NCBI GenBank assembly: GCA_037954665.1
Contig: JBBMOL010000012.1
Coordinates: 2,790,001 to 2,854,000 of the forward strand
DNA length: 64,000 nt
Reading direction: 5' to 3'
Source of the DNA: Laguncularia racemosa
Taxonomy: Eukaryota > Streptophyta > Magnoliopsida > Myrtales > Combretaceae
Of this stretch, positions 48,519-59,640 are shown one piece after another; positions within the stretch are counted from its first letter, which is position 1, and each line of letters opens with the position of its first letter. Under the pieces are notes generated by a model that saw only the letters and a list, made by a program, of their open reading frames with translations, had not been told where the DNA came from and did not search any database. The position numbers and the translations under genes are program-made.

Positions 48519-48714
48519 GGTTCAATTGTAAATCAAATTAAAGCCTACTTTTCATTATTGTAACGCTTAGATAGTAATACCTTTGTTTTTATTGTTGTTT
48601 TATTTATCCTTGTGACGATGATATAATATTATCCGTTTTAACGGTTGTACAACTTTAAATATCAATAAAATTTAATTTATAAAAAAGATAAGAAAAAAAA
48701 AGTTTTTTGTATGT

Positions 48715-49590
48715 GCTTTATTTATTTATAGCTAAGAATTCCTGTACATTGATTGGACCCATTCCGTGGGCCATTTCACGGGGACCGTGAACGTCAGGTT
48801 GCCTTCTTCCTTTCCATTCTGCCCTTTCCCTTTTTCTTTTTCGCCTTTCTTCTTCGTTCTTTCTCTCTCTCTCTCTTTCTCTCTCCCTCTCTCTTTTACT
48901 TACTCAGCAGGAGCAGCCAGCGAACACATCTGGGTGCTCCTTCTTCCACATTTTCCTTTCCCATAGCTCCTCTCACTTTTCGCTGGTCTCAGTTGCAAGC
49001 TGACTTCTTCACCATCGTAGTTACATAGTAGTGGCTTGAAGGAAACCCTTGCCGAAGTCCGTACATGAACTCAAGGACACGAAGGTGCTGAGGGCCTCTT
49101 CAAGCACATTTAAGTAGGGAAACTACTTCTCTTCTTCTTCGTTTCCCTTGAAATGGGAGGTTTATCCACTTTATTGACGTTAACACTATTGCTTGCATGA
49201 GCTGAGTTCAGGTCACCATGACTCAATGAGTCGTTGCCGAGTTGCCATCGCAGTCATGGATTGAGGTGGCATTCAAAGATTGACTGGCAGAGCTTGAAAA
49301 ATTGGAGCTCAGGAACTGGAGCTAGAAGACTCTTTTCTTCTTTCTCCTTATCTGTTTACTGATTTCAACAGGTAGGTGTGCTGCTCTGTTTTTCATCTCA
49401 GTTAGTTGCTGTGTGGTTGGCTCTGTATTCATTCCCTAATGGAATTGCGTATCCTCGTTTACCAGCCATGTTCTCATGTGTATGTGTCTGTTGCTCTATT
49501 CTGGCATCCGATTGAGGACATGACAATTTGCTATTCTTCGTCATGTTTTGCAATTGTGGGTTCACACATGATGGTCATGAATGGTGTTGG
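48715..49590 (+). other. CT-rich leader-like sequence, no clear coding frame
   Basis: GC content is higher than the surroundings. A CT-rich tract (48815-48900, CTCTCT repeats) and a possible splice-like TTTCAACAG|GTAGG at about 49366-49377 resemble the 5' region of a plant gene on the plus strand. No convincing protein follows. It may be a captured promoter or leader belonging to the gene-fragment cluster at 49600-51340. Confidence 0.35.
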
Positions 49591-49599
49591 TGTCGGGCT

Positions 49600-50650
49600 A
49601 TAATTAATCTCTCTGTTTAGAAGCTGTGTTAATAGATTTTGCTCTTCATGCTGGTCTTGACAAAAGCATTTAAACTCTTGAAGCATCCACTTGCAGTAAA
49701 TCGAAGCTATTTTGTTATCATCAGTTCTTTGGTTAGACATAGTAGCAGACTCAAACGCTCTATGGAGGTTACTTTGCTTCTGAATCCACTGGTTTAGGGT
49801 CGGGAACCTTTCAGGCTGACCAAGAGCAAATTCATAGAACAGCTGGTCGGTATTGGGTTGGAATCCCTTGCTAGAGGAACTTGAAATCGAAGTTTCGCTG
49901 CTGCTATACAATATACTGCTCCCCAAGTGCAATATACCAAGAGCAAATTGAGGGGGGCAGAAAGGAACGTCTGCTGATGAATGGCAAGGGTGGTTAAGTT
50001 ATCACCCCCTCTGGAGATAATTTTGTTCTCCACTCCATCGTTAGGTAAGGAGGAGCAACTGGTATGCATGCCCATCTGTGACTAGATCGTAGGGAACAGG
50101 CTGGGGGCACGCATGTAGAAATTACTTCATGGACAAAATCAGCTCGCATGATCTCTGCTGCCTTTTCTAGCTGCATCAGTGTTTCCTTGCTCAAAGACTG
50201 GACGAGTTAAAAGATCTTTTGGCCATTCATATAGCAACGAGAGAAAAAAGAAAAGATATTAAAATCATGAGTTGTATCTGTCCCATCCGCAATGTCACCA
50301 ATTGCCACAATATAGGAAATGAACTGTGACAGATACACAGTGGGCTTGGAGGTTAAGGGACTAACTAATCTCTTGTTGGAGTCCTTCATGTCATAGTCCA
50401 TAGTCTGTAAACTGTTCTCTCCAGAATTCTCTAGTATTCTGCAGCAACTGTCTTGGAATGCTCTGAATGGAGGCTCTTTAATAGGGAATTCAGGTGGTGG
50501 TGATGATGGAACAAAGTAAGAATTTGGAGGAACTGAGAATGTGGAGAATGGAGGGGCGGGGCATGGGCGGTGGGGGGGATGGGGCAAGAGGAAGCGGTTG
50601 TGATGTGGGCATATTTCACATCATGTTTGAAGCTCCTTGAGGATTTCATG
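49600..50650 (-). pseudogene. Fragment of a large conserved plant protein (possibly ZFYVE26/spastizin-like)
   Basis: On the minus strand, consecutive but frame-shifted blocks give one protein: PEFPIKEPPFRAFQDSCC, RLVSPLTSKPTVYLSQFISY then IVAIGDIADGTDTTHDFN, ADFVHEVISTCVPP, WACIPVAP, then GSSILYSSSETSISSSSSKG, DQLFYEFALGQPERFPTLNQ and WIQKQSNLHRAFESAT. Their order and wording match my recollection of a long plant protein family annotated as FYVE-domain/spastizin-like, but that identity is from memory and unverified. At least three frame changes and stops make it a pseudogene. No introns are evident. A proline/glycine-rich low-complexity stretch lies near 50500-50590. Confidence 0.55.
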
Positions 50651-50679
50651 GTCCCAGCATTTGATTAGTATCATTTGGG

Positions 50680-51340
50680 AACCTAGGCAACTTATTTATA
50701 GATCTATGTCTTGAACCAAGTGATGGGATTGTAGTTTTGACGCCAGTGGATGAGACCGTCGACAAATTGGATTTGGGTGATGGAGTTGGAAAGTTTGGAG
50801 ATGTTGAATCAGGTGACAGACGTGATGTTCCAGCAGATACTAAGAAGAACATGGTGGCTTTTGCCAAGACTTTGAAGAATCATGACAATTTTACTGGAGG
50901 CTCAACATTTTTGGTCAACATGCGGTCCGTTAGATTAAAATCAGATCAAGTGTCACTTGTAAGTGCATTCTCTTCATTCTCCCAAGATGGACTTCTGAGA
51001 TTTCTACTGCTCGTATTCTTTTTGATTGCGATCTGGTTAGAGATCCAGTGCGACTCCCTGTGACTGTTATTTCTACCTTGGCCAACAAATTTGGGCATGG
51101 GCTGAGCATGTTTCAAAGATTCCCAAAAGGCCGGTTATCCCGTTCCGATGCTCAAGGAACGGTGTTGGCTGCATCCAAAGATAAGAAGCTTTCTGTTAAG
51201 GGAGTTCTACAATGAAGAACAGGAAGATGGCCCTGATAAAGAATCCCGACAAAGCTTGATTGGCATAATTTTCGTGCTTTGGACCATATTGCTTCCTTTT
51301 TATTTATTTATTATTTATTTATTTTTATATTCATGAAGGA
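50680..51340 (+). pseudogene. Second gene fragment, unidentified
   Basis: A plus-strand frame from before 50737 reads GNLFIDLCLEPSDG, VDETVDKLDLGDGVGKFGD, RRDVPADTKKNMVAFAKTL, HDNFTGGSTFLVNMRSVRL, then shifts near 50990 to give LFDCDLVRDPVRLPVTVI, STLANKFGHGLSMFQRFPKR, and shifts again near 51148 (ERCWLHPKIRSFLLREFYNE). Composition and length of open frames look like real protein, but I do not recognise the family. Frameshifts and a missing start imply a fragment. It is head-to-head with, and about 30-60 bases from, the minus-strand fragment at 49600-50650. Confidence 0.45.
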
Positions 51341-51965
51341 CAACAGTGACAGCCCTCTGGCAGTGGATCTCGTATAAATGTTGATGAAGTTGAGTTTATT
51401 ATTATTATTATTTATATTCACTTTCTTTGACTCTCACTTTTCCTCTTACTTATTTTATAGGTAAAGAAACTCGGCACTTGAGGGACTTGTGATCATGACA
51501 AAGACTAGGCATCAATGAACTTAGCTTGCACTTGTAACGAGTGGTTGAGACACAACGATTTTAAGAGGTTCAACTCTTTGTTATTTTGTCTCTAGTTACT
51601 CTTGAGTTTGTATGACCGTGCGATTGTAAGAGGTTTGACTCTTTGTCGTATTGTACTTTGCAACTCACAAACTTATAGCTCTTATTCGAGTGTGGTAGTA
51701 TCCGTGTTACCCTCAGCCATTTTGGACTTTAGGCAATAACGGGAAGTAATCACGAGAGTCAAATTGAATCATGTCAAGTCGAGTGTGTTGTAGTCACGTT
51801 TCATTTGTCATCGTGAGCTTCTAATAAGCTGAAATGAGCTCAAATTGTGTCAAGCCGAATGTATTGTTGTCACACTTTGCTCGTTATTGATACAAAGTCC
51901 AACTGGCTGAAGCAAAACTCCATAGTACTAGTAGCTAAACCCTGTTCTATAGGTTTGTACCTCTG
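51341..51965. other. Unassigned sequence with a short direct repeat
   Basis: Two copies of a CGATT(T/G)TAAGAGGTT(C/T)(A/G)ACTCTTTGT block occur near 51557 and 51622 (65-base spacing). No coding frame was recognised. Confidence 0.5.
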
Positions 51966-52190
51966 TATCCTTGTATATTGGCTTGATAGACGTAACGTAG
52001 TATATCCTTGTATATTGACTTGATAGAAGTAGCATAGTATACCCTTGTGCATTAGCTTAATAGATGTAGCGTAGTGTACCCTTGTGCATTGGCTTAATAG
52101 ATGTATTGTAGTGTACCCTTGTGTATTGACTTGATAGAAGTAGCATAGTGTACCCTTGTACATCAGCTTGATAGCATAGTATAGTTATGA
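51966..52190. repeat. Minisatellite, 37-bp period, about 6 copies
   Basis: Units starting TATCCTTG/TACCCTTG occur at 51966, 52003, 52040, 52077, 52114 and 52151, a steady 37-base period. Each contains GCTTGATAGA(C/A)GTA(A/G)C(G/A)TAG with point differences. Short minus-strand open frames across it are by-products of the repeat. Confidence 0.9.
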
Positions 52191-52211
52191 GTCCAATTTG
52201 CACGTTTAATG

Positions 52212-52434
52212 TTTGATTAATTGATACTACATAGGTGTGTTTCCCTGTTACACATGCACTCGACATTTGATTAATTGCCTTTGCATGCATGGACTTCCTC
52301 ACTACATACACACTTAATGTTTGATTGATTATCCTTGCATGCATGAGCTTTTTCACTATACGCATACTTGATGCTTAATTGATTGCCTTTGCATGCATGT
52401 GCTTCCTTGTTATATGCACACTTGATGTTTGATG
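52212..52434. repeat. Minisatellite, 54-bp period, about 4 copies
   Basis: Units begin TTTGATTAATTG at 52212 and recur at 52266, 52320 and 52374, with GCATGCATG in the middle of three of them. The period is 54 bases and copies are diverged by several substitutions. It directly follows the 37-bp array. Confidence 0.85.
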
Positions 52435-52998
52435 TATAAGACTTATAAATATGCATATCACTTTTACCATGTATGGCTCACTTTATTTCATAGGAGGGGA
52501 GTTTTCAAATTTAGTATTTTTTTGATAATTCATAATTTATTAATTTGAAAAAACATTTTACATCCATCAAAAGACGGTTAGAATTAAGTCTCTAAGAACA
52601 AACTCATAAGTATTGATACAATTAATACTCTACCAGATTACTTCCTAAAGACATAAGATCAGACTTAGTTACTTTACTTCTTTGTTCATCTATTGTATAT
52701 ACTTTACTTCACTCATGTATGCATGCGCACTTCATGTCACTTGTGCATTGCCTATCCACTTCACTCACTTATGCATCCATGTACACTTAATATCACTTGC
52801 GTATTCATGCACCATGTTGTCTATAGCATTACTCCTATGAATGAATGTTGCTTTATGTTTATTGCTTTGAGCCTCTCATCTCATGTCTTTAGTAGTGTAT
52901 CATAATATGAATGTCGTAATATCAATACAATACATTGCGATTTTTTTTTTGTAAAATAAGATCCCATGCAATCGAGCTATGTTTTTCATTTGCAAGGA
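52435..52998. other. Intergenic DNA; no gene seen
   Basis: Contains CACTT/CATGCA-like words similar to the preceding minisatellite (for example near 52710-52810), suggesting decayed outlying copies. No coding similarity was recognised. Confidence 0.5.
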
Positions 52999-53008
52999 TG
53001 ATCCTTGC

Positions 53009-54716
53009 CAAGGTTGTCAAAATTGTGATTTTACGTAGAATCGCTAAAGGATTTGTAAAATCGAAGCGTAGAAACGTAAGTTTCTACAATCTATGTAAAA
53101 TAACTTTTAAATATTGTAAATTTACTTACAATAGTTATTAAAAAAATATAATAGATAATAGAAATAAGGAAATTCAGTATTTATTTTGGTCATAAATTGC
53201 AAATTTGCAATAAAAGTTATAATGTAGATAATCAAGTATAAGTTGTATAATATAGATATTTTATTTCTAAAATGATAAATCATTTATAAAGCGAGTTTTA
53301 CTTAGTTATATACATAAAAGCTAAAAGATAATAGATAAAATTTAAAAATCAATTGTAACTTTAAGAAATTACTAATAAATAAAAGTTGATAATGGAGATA
53401 TACCATTAGAAAGGAGTAATATAAAAAAAAGACAAATAACTACTAAATAAAAGTAAATAATAAAAAAAGGTTATTTTCTTGATATTAAGCACTTAAGTGT
53501 CCTTTTTAAACCATGAATCCAAATATTAAGCACTTAAGTGTCATTTTCTTAATAAATTTACATAAAATTTATACAAAATTATATTTAATAAGTATTAGAA
53601 ATAAGGTTCTTTTAAAACTTATCAAAGTATAACACTGCAGTTTCAAATACCATTTACTTTAACCAACTTTCGCTCTAACCACTATCTACACTGTAGTAGT
53701 ATGTGCTAAATGACGAGCCAGGAGTTGGCTAAACTAACCAACTTTGCCTTCGCTTCATATCACTAGAGCATCGTGCTTCATTGGTTGGGATTTTTTCATG
53801 TTTGTTTCCTACTTTAGTTGAGCCGGTTTGACAATAGATAATATAAACGATTGCATAGATAAACTCAGTATGTCACTCGTAATTGAAAATTGTATCATAA
53901 AATGCACTAGGTACGATCAGCACTACATAGAAGACCATTTATCTGAAACAACAATTTCCAACTTCTTCGCACTCTTTTCTTAACACCTATACAACTTAAA
54001 CAAAGAGGAAAACATAATAGGAATAGGTTGACAGCAAACATGGCCAACCTATTGAAGACAACGAACACAGGCAGTAGGTAACACACACGATGAACACATG
54101 TAAGCACTCCAAACAGCAAATGTGGCCTCACAGATGATAGTTTTGGCCGAAGTTTGCAACTAGGGCTAATGTTTGATAGCGGATAGGGCTGATGGTGATG
54201 ATAAACACAACGGCCACACCACATAAACGATGAACACACGCTAACACAATCCTCGTAGATTTAGCTAAAGACACAATAGATCTAGGTGAGCATGAGAACG
54301 ATGATGACTAGAGACAAAGACACAACAAAAGCCACGAGGAACAATGAACACAACGACCATAGCAGACATAATAAACATACGACATGCCCTGTAACCACCA
54401 GATCTACATGAAGACATCACATGCATGATCAAGAGACCACAGATTTGGGAGTTCATCCATCAGTTTTTCCTCTCCTCTCCCCCGTTTTTGTTTGTGTAGC
54501 GGAGAAAACGTGTTAGGCAATTGAAAAATAAAACCTTGTAGTAGAAATGTAAAAACGTTAGTAGACTCGTGATTTTATCGATTCCACGTGTGGCATAGTG
54601 ATTCTACTACGATTTTACCTCAAAAAAACGTTTTTACATACGAGTTGACTAAGAATGTGCTCACTAACTCGTAAAATCATAGAAATGTATGAGTTAACTC
54701 GCGATTTTAGCAGCAT
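53009..54716. mobile_element. Mutator-like non-autonomous transposon (candidate)
   Basis: TGATCCTTGC occurs at 52999-53008 and again at 54717-54726, directly flanking a 1.7 kb segment; a 9-10-bp target duplication is typical of Mutator-like elements. The ends form an imperfect inverted repeat: GGTTGTCAAAATTGTGA on the left and TGCTGCTAAAATCGCGA as the complement of the right end (11 of 17 match, five of six mismatches are C/T). Both ends continue with similar GATTTTAC motifs. The interior has an AT-rich left half and a GC-richer right half (53640-54480); no transposase was recognised. Confidence 0.65.
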
Positions 54717-54726
54717 TGATCCTTGC

Positions 54727-56100
54727 ATTAACCATAATAAAAAGAAATAGGAATAATAACTCGAATTGTTTTAACTCAAAAGTAATGGCATCATTAGTCA
54801 ATGGGGTATTACCCATTACTTAACTTATTCAGAACTTGACAAGTTTAAGCTAAGTGAATGTATTATGTTATGCGCCTAGGAGATAATACTCTAATTGGCC
54901 GACGAATTGTGAATCGAATAAACATTATGTACTTAGGAGACAAACCTCATACTATGTAGTAGCAATGTAACAATGTGTAAAACACATACGGTATATATGT
55001 TAAAGGAATACTTTCTCCCAATCTTGAAATAATGATAAAGAGAAGAAGACACCGACAAATATATAAAAGTAAGCTCATGCTACTTAGGCTTGTCATTTTT
55101 ATTAATTAACTTTCTTAATACATCTTGTTTTTTACAAGTGAAGCTTTTTAATATATTGAAAATTAATAGAAGTAGTAATAGTATTTGTCTTTGAATTATG
55201 AAACTTACAATAATCACTACCGTGAACTTCCTTAGTAATGATGAAGATTGGCTATGGTGATTAGCCTAATCGTGCTAGATCTAATTCTTTCATCTAATTA
55301 AGGGTGGAAAATAGTGGAAGTGGAAGGCAATGAATAGAAAGATTTCTAATTTGAGTTTCATTTCTTTTCTCTCGAATTTTGAAGAGAAATAGATGTTTAT
55401 GGGTGTAAATAAGAAGGCAATTACAAGATTATCCTTCACTTTCCTTTTCTTTATATTTCCAAGCATAAAGTAAAAATTACATTTTCTTCTATTTTCATTT
55501 ATTTTCCTTTTCTTTATATTTCTAAACATAAAGTAAAAATTATATTTTCTTCCATTTTCATTCATTTCTTTTCTTTTCTACTTATTTTCACATATTTCTC
55601 TTGTCAAATAAATTGCCAAACATAACAATAATTTCCAATACTTTTCACCCATTTCCTCTAATTTATCTCCAAATTTGGAGAGTGAGAAAAAAAGGGTTTT
55701 AAATTAGAAATACTTAGGCTGAATTTCATCAATTCCATTCCATTTCCATCCTAACCAAACCATAATTTCCTTCCCCGTCCATTGATTTCATTAGATTTTC
55801 CTTAATTTCCTTAACACTATGCTAAACATTAGATTACTAAAAATTCAAACTATAGGAAATTGTGGAACTTCTAGCTCCTATATTTATATGTTACGAAAAA
55901 GGTTATCCCCTTTTTACTAGTATAGGTAGATAGTCTCTACCTTACCGAACTTCATAAGATCTTTTTTAAGGTAGATTTGTTTATTATCATCTGTTTTAAA
56001 CAAATATTAGGATTTGTGTTTTTTATTTTATTATTATTATTATTATGTAGATTTGAACAAGTAGCAAGAGCCAAGACCAAGAGTGACGGGACGGGATCCA
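54727..56100. other. Intergenic DNA upstream of SNU13; no gene seen
   Basis: AT-rich, with a T/A-rich 63-bp tandem duplication at 55441-55566 and ATT repeats near 56027-56045. No coding similarity was recognised. Confidence 0.55.
55441..55566. repeat. 63-bp tandem duplication, 2 copies
   Basis: TTCCTTTTCTTTATATTTC starts at 55441 and again at 55504; the two 63-base units share AAGTAAAAATTA(C/T)ATTTTCTTC. The multiple-of-three period gives a repeating open frame on the minus strand that is not a gene. Confidence 0.85.
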
Positions 56101-56101
56101 A

Positions 56102-56275
56102 CTCTCAGCTACCTTAAAGCCTCCGGCTAACGATTTGCAAAACCCTAAACCCTAACCCTAATCCTCCAATAATTATAGTAAACAAATATATGAACTTGAA
56201 CAATCCATCTCTCAACTACCTTAACCCTTCGGCTCACTATTTGCAAAACCCCAAACCCGATCCCTAATCCTCCAA
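56102..56275 (+). promoter_or_regulatory. Duplicated telo-box leader of the SNU13 gene
   Basis: A block of about 68 bases (CTCTCAGCTACCTTAA...AATCCTCCAAT) is repeated 107 bases later (56102-56170 and 56209-56275). The first copy carries AAACCCTAA telo-box words (56140-56163, CCCTAAACCCTAACCCTAA); the second is degenerate (CCCCAAACCCGATCCCTAA). Telo-boxes near the start are typical of plant genes for ribosome and snoRNP components. Transcription probably starts in or near this region. Confidence 0.6.
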
Positions 56276-56969
56276 TTTGATTTTTACTAACCTCTGTTCA
56301 ATTATGGTTTCTCTGTCTGTCTCTCTCTGTTACGATTATGATCATCTCATACACCACAATCTGGCTAATGATCTTGTTTGTATTATTTACAGACAGGAGA
56401 AGCAATAAATGCCAAAGCATACCCTTTAGCCGATTCTCAACTCACTATTACAATTTTGGATCTTATTCAACAAGCGGCAAATTACAAGCAGCTCAAAAAA
56501 GGCGCTAATGAAGGTCTTTTCTTTTACTGACTTATCCCTAGTATTGTTTATTACAGTTGAGATTATCCTGTATTCAAGTTAAGTTGAAAGGGTATAGTAT
56601 ATTGCAGCTTGAGTGGGACTTCTTGTGAAAAAAGAAAGAACATTTTCAAATTTGAAGTTCCGATTGAGTATTTGGGTATTCAGTAAACTCAAGCTTGCGG
56701 TTGTTTGTGTTAAGTAAATTACAAGCGAATTTAGTTCTAGGTTGACTTGAGGAGCTTTTGATTGGGTGCAAGGGTCAAAATGTCGATGTTCCATTGAAGC
56801 TTAAACTCTGGTCCAGTAATTTCTTTTTTCACGTCTGCCTGGAGGAAGAAGAAAGAATAAAGTACAGGATGTAATTGAGTTTATTATTTGTTTAATGCAT
56901 GGTGTGCCCGATTGGGTGCTCTAATTTCATATAATAAAAGTTTGAATTTGAACTCTTTTTTTTTTTTGC

Positions 56970-57036
56970 CGGGGGTGGGCGGGGGGTGGCGGGGCGGTGT
57001 TGTGGTGTGGGGTGGGTGGTGAGGTTGGGGGTTGTG
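56970..57036 (+). other. G-rich intron segment, G-quadruplex candidate
   Basis: In intron 2 of the SNU13 gene, sense-strand G runs (GGGGGTGGGCGGGGGG, GGGG, GGGG, GGG, GGGGG) cluster within ~67 bases after a T tract. This fits several overlapping G-quadruplex patterns, and the RNA could fold too. Confidence 0.6.
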
Positions 57037-58689
57037 CTAGCTGGGCTGGGTATGAAGAAGAAATTATGAGCATGTTGATATATGTTGAATCTTTTTGATT
57101 CCTTTAGGAGACACATGTCTAAGACTTTATCACAAGACGAAAACTTTTGTAAGATAACATGTTTGAAAGCAGGAATAAGTCTATATATACATATATATAT
57201 TTAATTCATCATGTGTTTTTCTTCATTATGCAGTATTGTAACTAACTGATGGTCAAATCACAGCAAAAAAGACACTAAACAGGGGCATTTCTGAGTTTTT
57301 AGTCATGGCTGCTGACACAGGACCATTGGATACTCTTCTCCATCTTCCACTACTTGCTGAAGACAAGGTATATTTTATTTATTCTTTATTTTTCTTACTA
57401 TGGTTAAAAAAGCATGTATGGGTAAAAGACTGTTGGTTTGAATGTTAAGGATCTTGTGTTCGTCTCAGACTCAGACTTCTCTTTTGTCTTGAATAGCTGA
57501 AATGAATGATTCACTTTATGCTGCATTGAATCAAATTTGTTAGCTACTTTTTATTGCTGTTTTCCTTGTGAATTAGAGTTGCCTTTTTATTGTCGAAAGC
57601 CATTTTGTGTAAGGTTAAAATTGTATTGAAATTGTTTCCCAGGTTGTTCAGTTGCATTCTGACTTGGAGTTGACGATGAGGAAAATCAAGACTTGTAAAT
57701 TTGTATAAAGTGGAAGCTTTCTCTTGCACATAACCCTTTCTTTTGAGGGTGTAACATATTTTCTTCTGTGTGTTTGAAAAACATGTGTGGTCTTTAGAAG
57801 TAGCTTTGTTGAAATGCTTTACATTTATTTTCTTGAATGCTTTTTTTAATAAGAAGTAGAATTCTAGTTATATGCATTAGAATACAATGTGTCAAGCCCT
57901 TTAAGGGGCTTGATGGTGGCATCTGCATCCCTACATGCTGTCATGTCATATGTGCACTTGCCATGAGACAACTGCCTCGTGCACTACAGTTAAGAAAGCT
58001 CTATTTAGTTACCTTGTTCATGCATATTAAAATATAATTAGATATCAGAAAGATTCAAAGATAAGTATATATTCCATTTTTTCTGCGGTTTCTTAGATCT
58101 TAGAGGATCAAAATCTTCTATCCAATAGTTAAATGGGAACCTATGAATGTGTGAGTGTAGCTTCAAGATTTTGAAAGAAACCAATTATTATTTACAATAC
58201 CTTAGCTTTCATAGCTTTCAACTATCAACTATTTAACAAAACAGAAGCTAAATTATTTTTCTCTAAGATTTGGGGGAGCACTAAATCGTTTGGATTCTAG
58301 CCCATCTCATTGCTTCAATGAGTACCTACATATATGAATTGTGAGGAGTGACCCAAACAACATGCAAGTATAGAGATTCTTGATACAAAGTACAAGCATG
58401 CATTTAGGCCTCTTAACCAGTGGCCATGGATATCCATTAGTAGGACCATATCTATATATATTTATAGACGGAAAAGTGTAGATAATAGATAGAAAAAAAT
58501 TATTATAGGTAAAGAGGGGATGTATTCTTGACTAGTTTTCACCTTGTAGATATTTGATTTTGGATAAGGTAGCAGTCATCCTTTGTGTAATATGGAGTAT
58601 AGTGACGGAGTCAAAGTTGTTGGCAAGGGTGTGTCAGCATCCCACCATGGCAAATGGTGACTCATAAATAGCGTTTTTAAAAAGGCGAA

Positions 58690-59640
58690 AGGAGCATGCT
58701 CTTCATCTGCAGATTTTAAGGAGGCTTTAGAAGTTTTAAAAAGGGATTGGGATGAGAAATTTGAAAATTATAAGCATCATCAGGAGCTCATTTTTATGGA
58801 TAAAATGGAAGATATGTCCTTGGTCATGTCTACGGAGTTTAGGAAAATGACAGAGATGATACAACAAATGGCTAAGAATTTTCAAAAACAACATCAGGAT
58901 CCAGATCAATATATGCCATCTCATCAGACTCCATCTCCTTTTTCCAAAATCCTTTAAAACATCTAATTAGCAACCTCCACAAACTCAGACACCTCAACTG
59001 GCTGAAGAAACATCAACTGGTCAAGCACCTGAAAATCAGTTCATTTCCTTTCAACCTCCATCAGAAGCTACAAGGAATTATATTCCATTAATGTCTATTC
59101 AACCATCTTCCATCTATAAAAGATTTAAGAGATGTGCTGTAAAGAAACTCAGTTCCAAGATGAATTCCAAGAAATAGTATTGTTTCATACAGTTTAATGT
59201 CTAAACTATATTAGCATTTAGTTTCTGACTTTTCAGTTCTTGGACTTTGTCAGTTGTGTAAATGACTAATTGCTGAATATTTTTGATATGTTACGAAGAC
59301 TATGTTATGCAGAATTGCTCTAAATGATATCTTTTTGGGCATTGTTGACTTGCTATAATTTTTTATTTGTCCTTGTTGTGTATCCTACATACTCATATTG
59401 AATTGAGGGGGAGATTTGATTACTCGATGATAACAAAAAGGGGGAGTAAATGTAAAAACAATTGCTTTTGCTTGCTTTTTTTGTTGTGAAAGGTTGCTGC
59501 TGCAAATGTGCTGTGTTAAGTATGATCTGAAAGTGATCTGTGATGATTGGAATATATGAATGAATTGTTGGAATATGCTATGTTTTTGTTCTTGAGAAAG
59601 GGTTTTGTTATCATCAAAAAGGAGGAGAATGTTAGGATCT
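58690..59640 (+). mobile_element. Copia (Sirevirus-like) 3' remnant in SNU13 intron 3
   Basis: A plus-strand frame (about 58693-58957) encodes a charged, coiled-coil-like protein (FKEALEVLKRDWDEKFENYK, MSLVMSTEFRKMTEMIQQMA) followed by a P/Q/T-rich tail. After it come purine tracts typical of the 3' end of Sireviruses: GAGGGGGAGATTTGAT (59405), AAAAAGGGGGAGTAAATG (59436) and AAAAAGGAGGAGAATGTTAG (59615-59635). The last is followed by a TGTTAGGATC start like an LTR. No pol domains or second LTR are present. The protein resembles the poorly conserved extra region of Sireviruses, an inference from context only. Confidence 0.5.

Larger units (their letters stand above)
43125..48698 (+). mobile_element. 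Full-length plant L1-type LINE, mutated
   Basis: This is a 5.57 kb non-LTR retrotransposon bounded by a 16-bp target duplication and ending in an A-rich tail (about 48683-48698). It has a ~200-bp leader, ORF1 with a nucleic-acid-binding domain, then ORF2 with endonuclease, reverse transcriptase and C-terminal zinc finger, in the order usual for plant L1-type elements. Both ORFs contain stops and frame changes, so it is dead, but there is no 5' truncation, which is uncommon for LINE copies. Confidence 0.9.

Noticed and set aside
51870..52456. Minus-strand repeated peptides of up to 102 residues
   Set aside because: They are translations of the 37-bp and 54-bp minisatellites; no start context or similarity supports coding.
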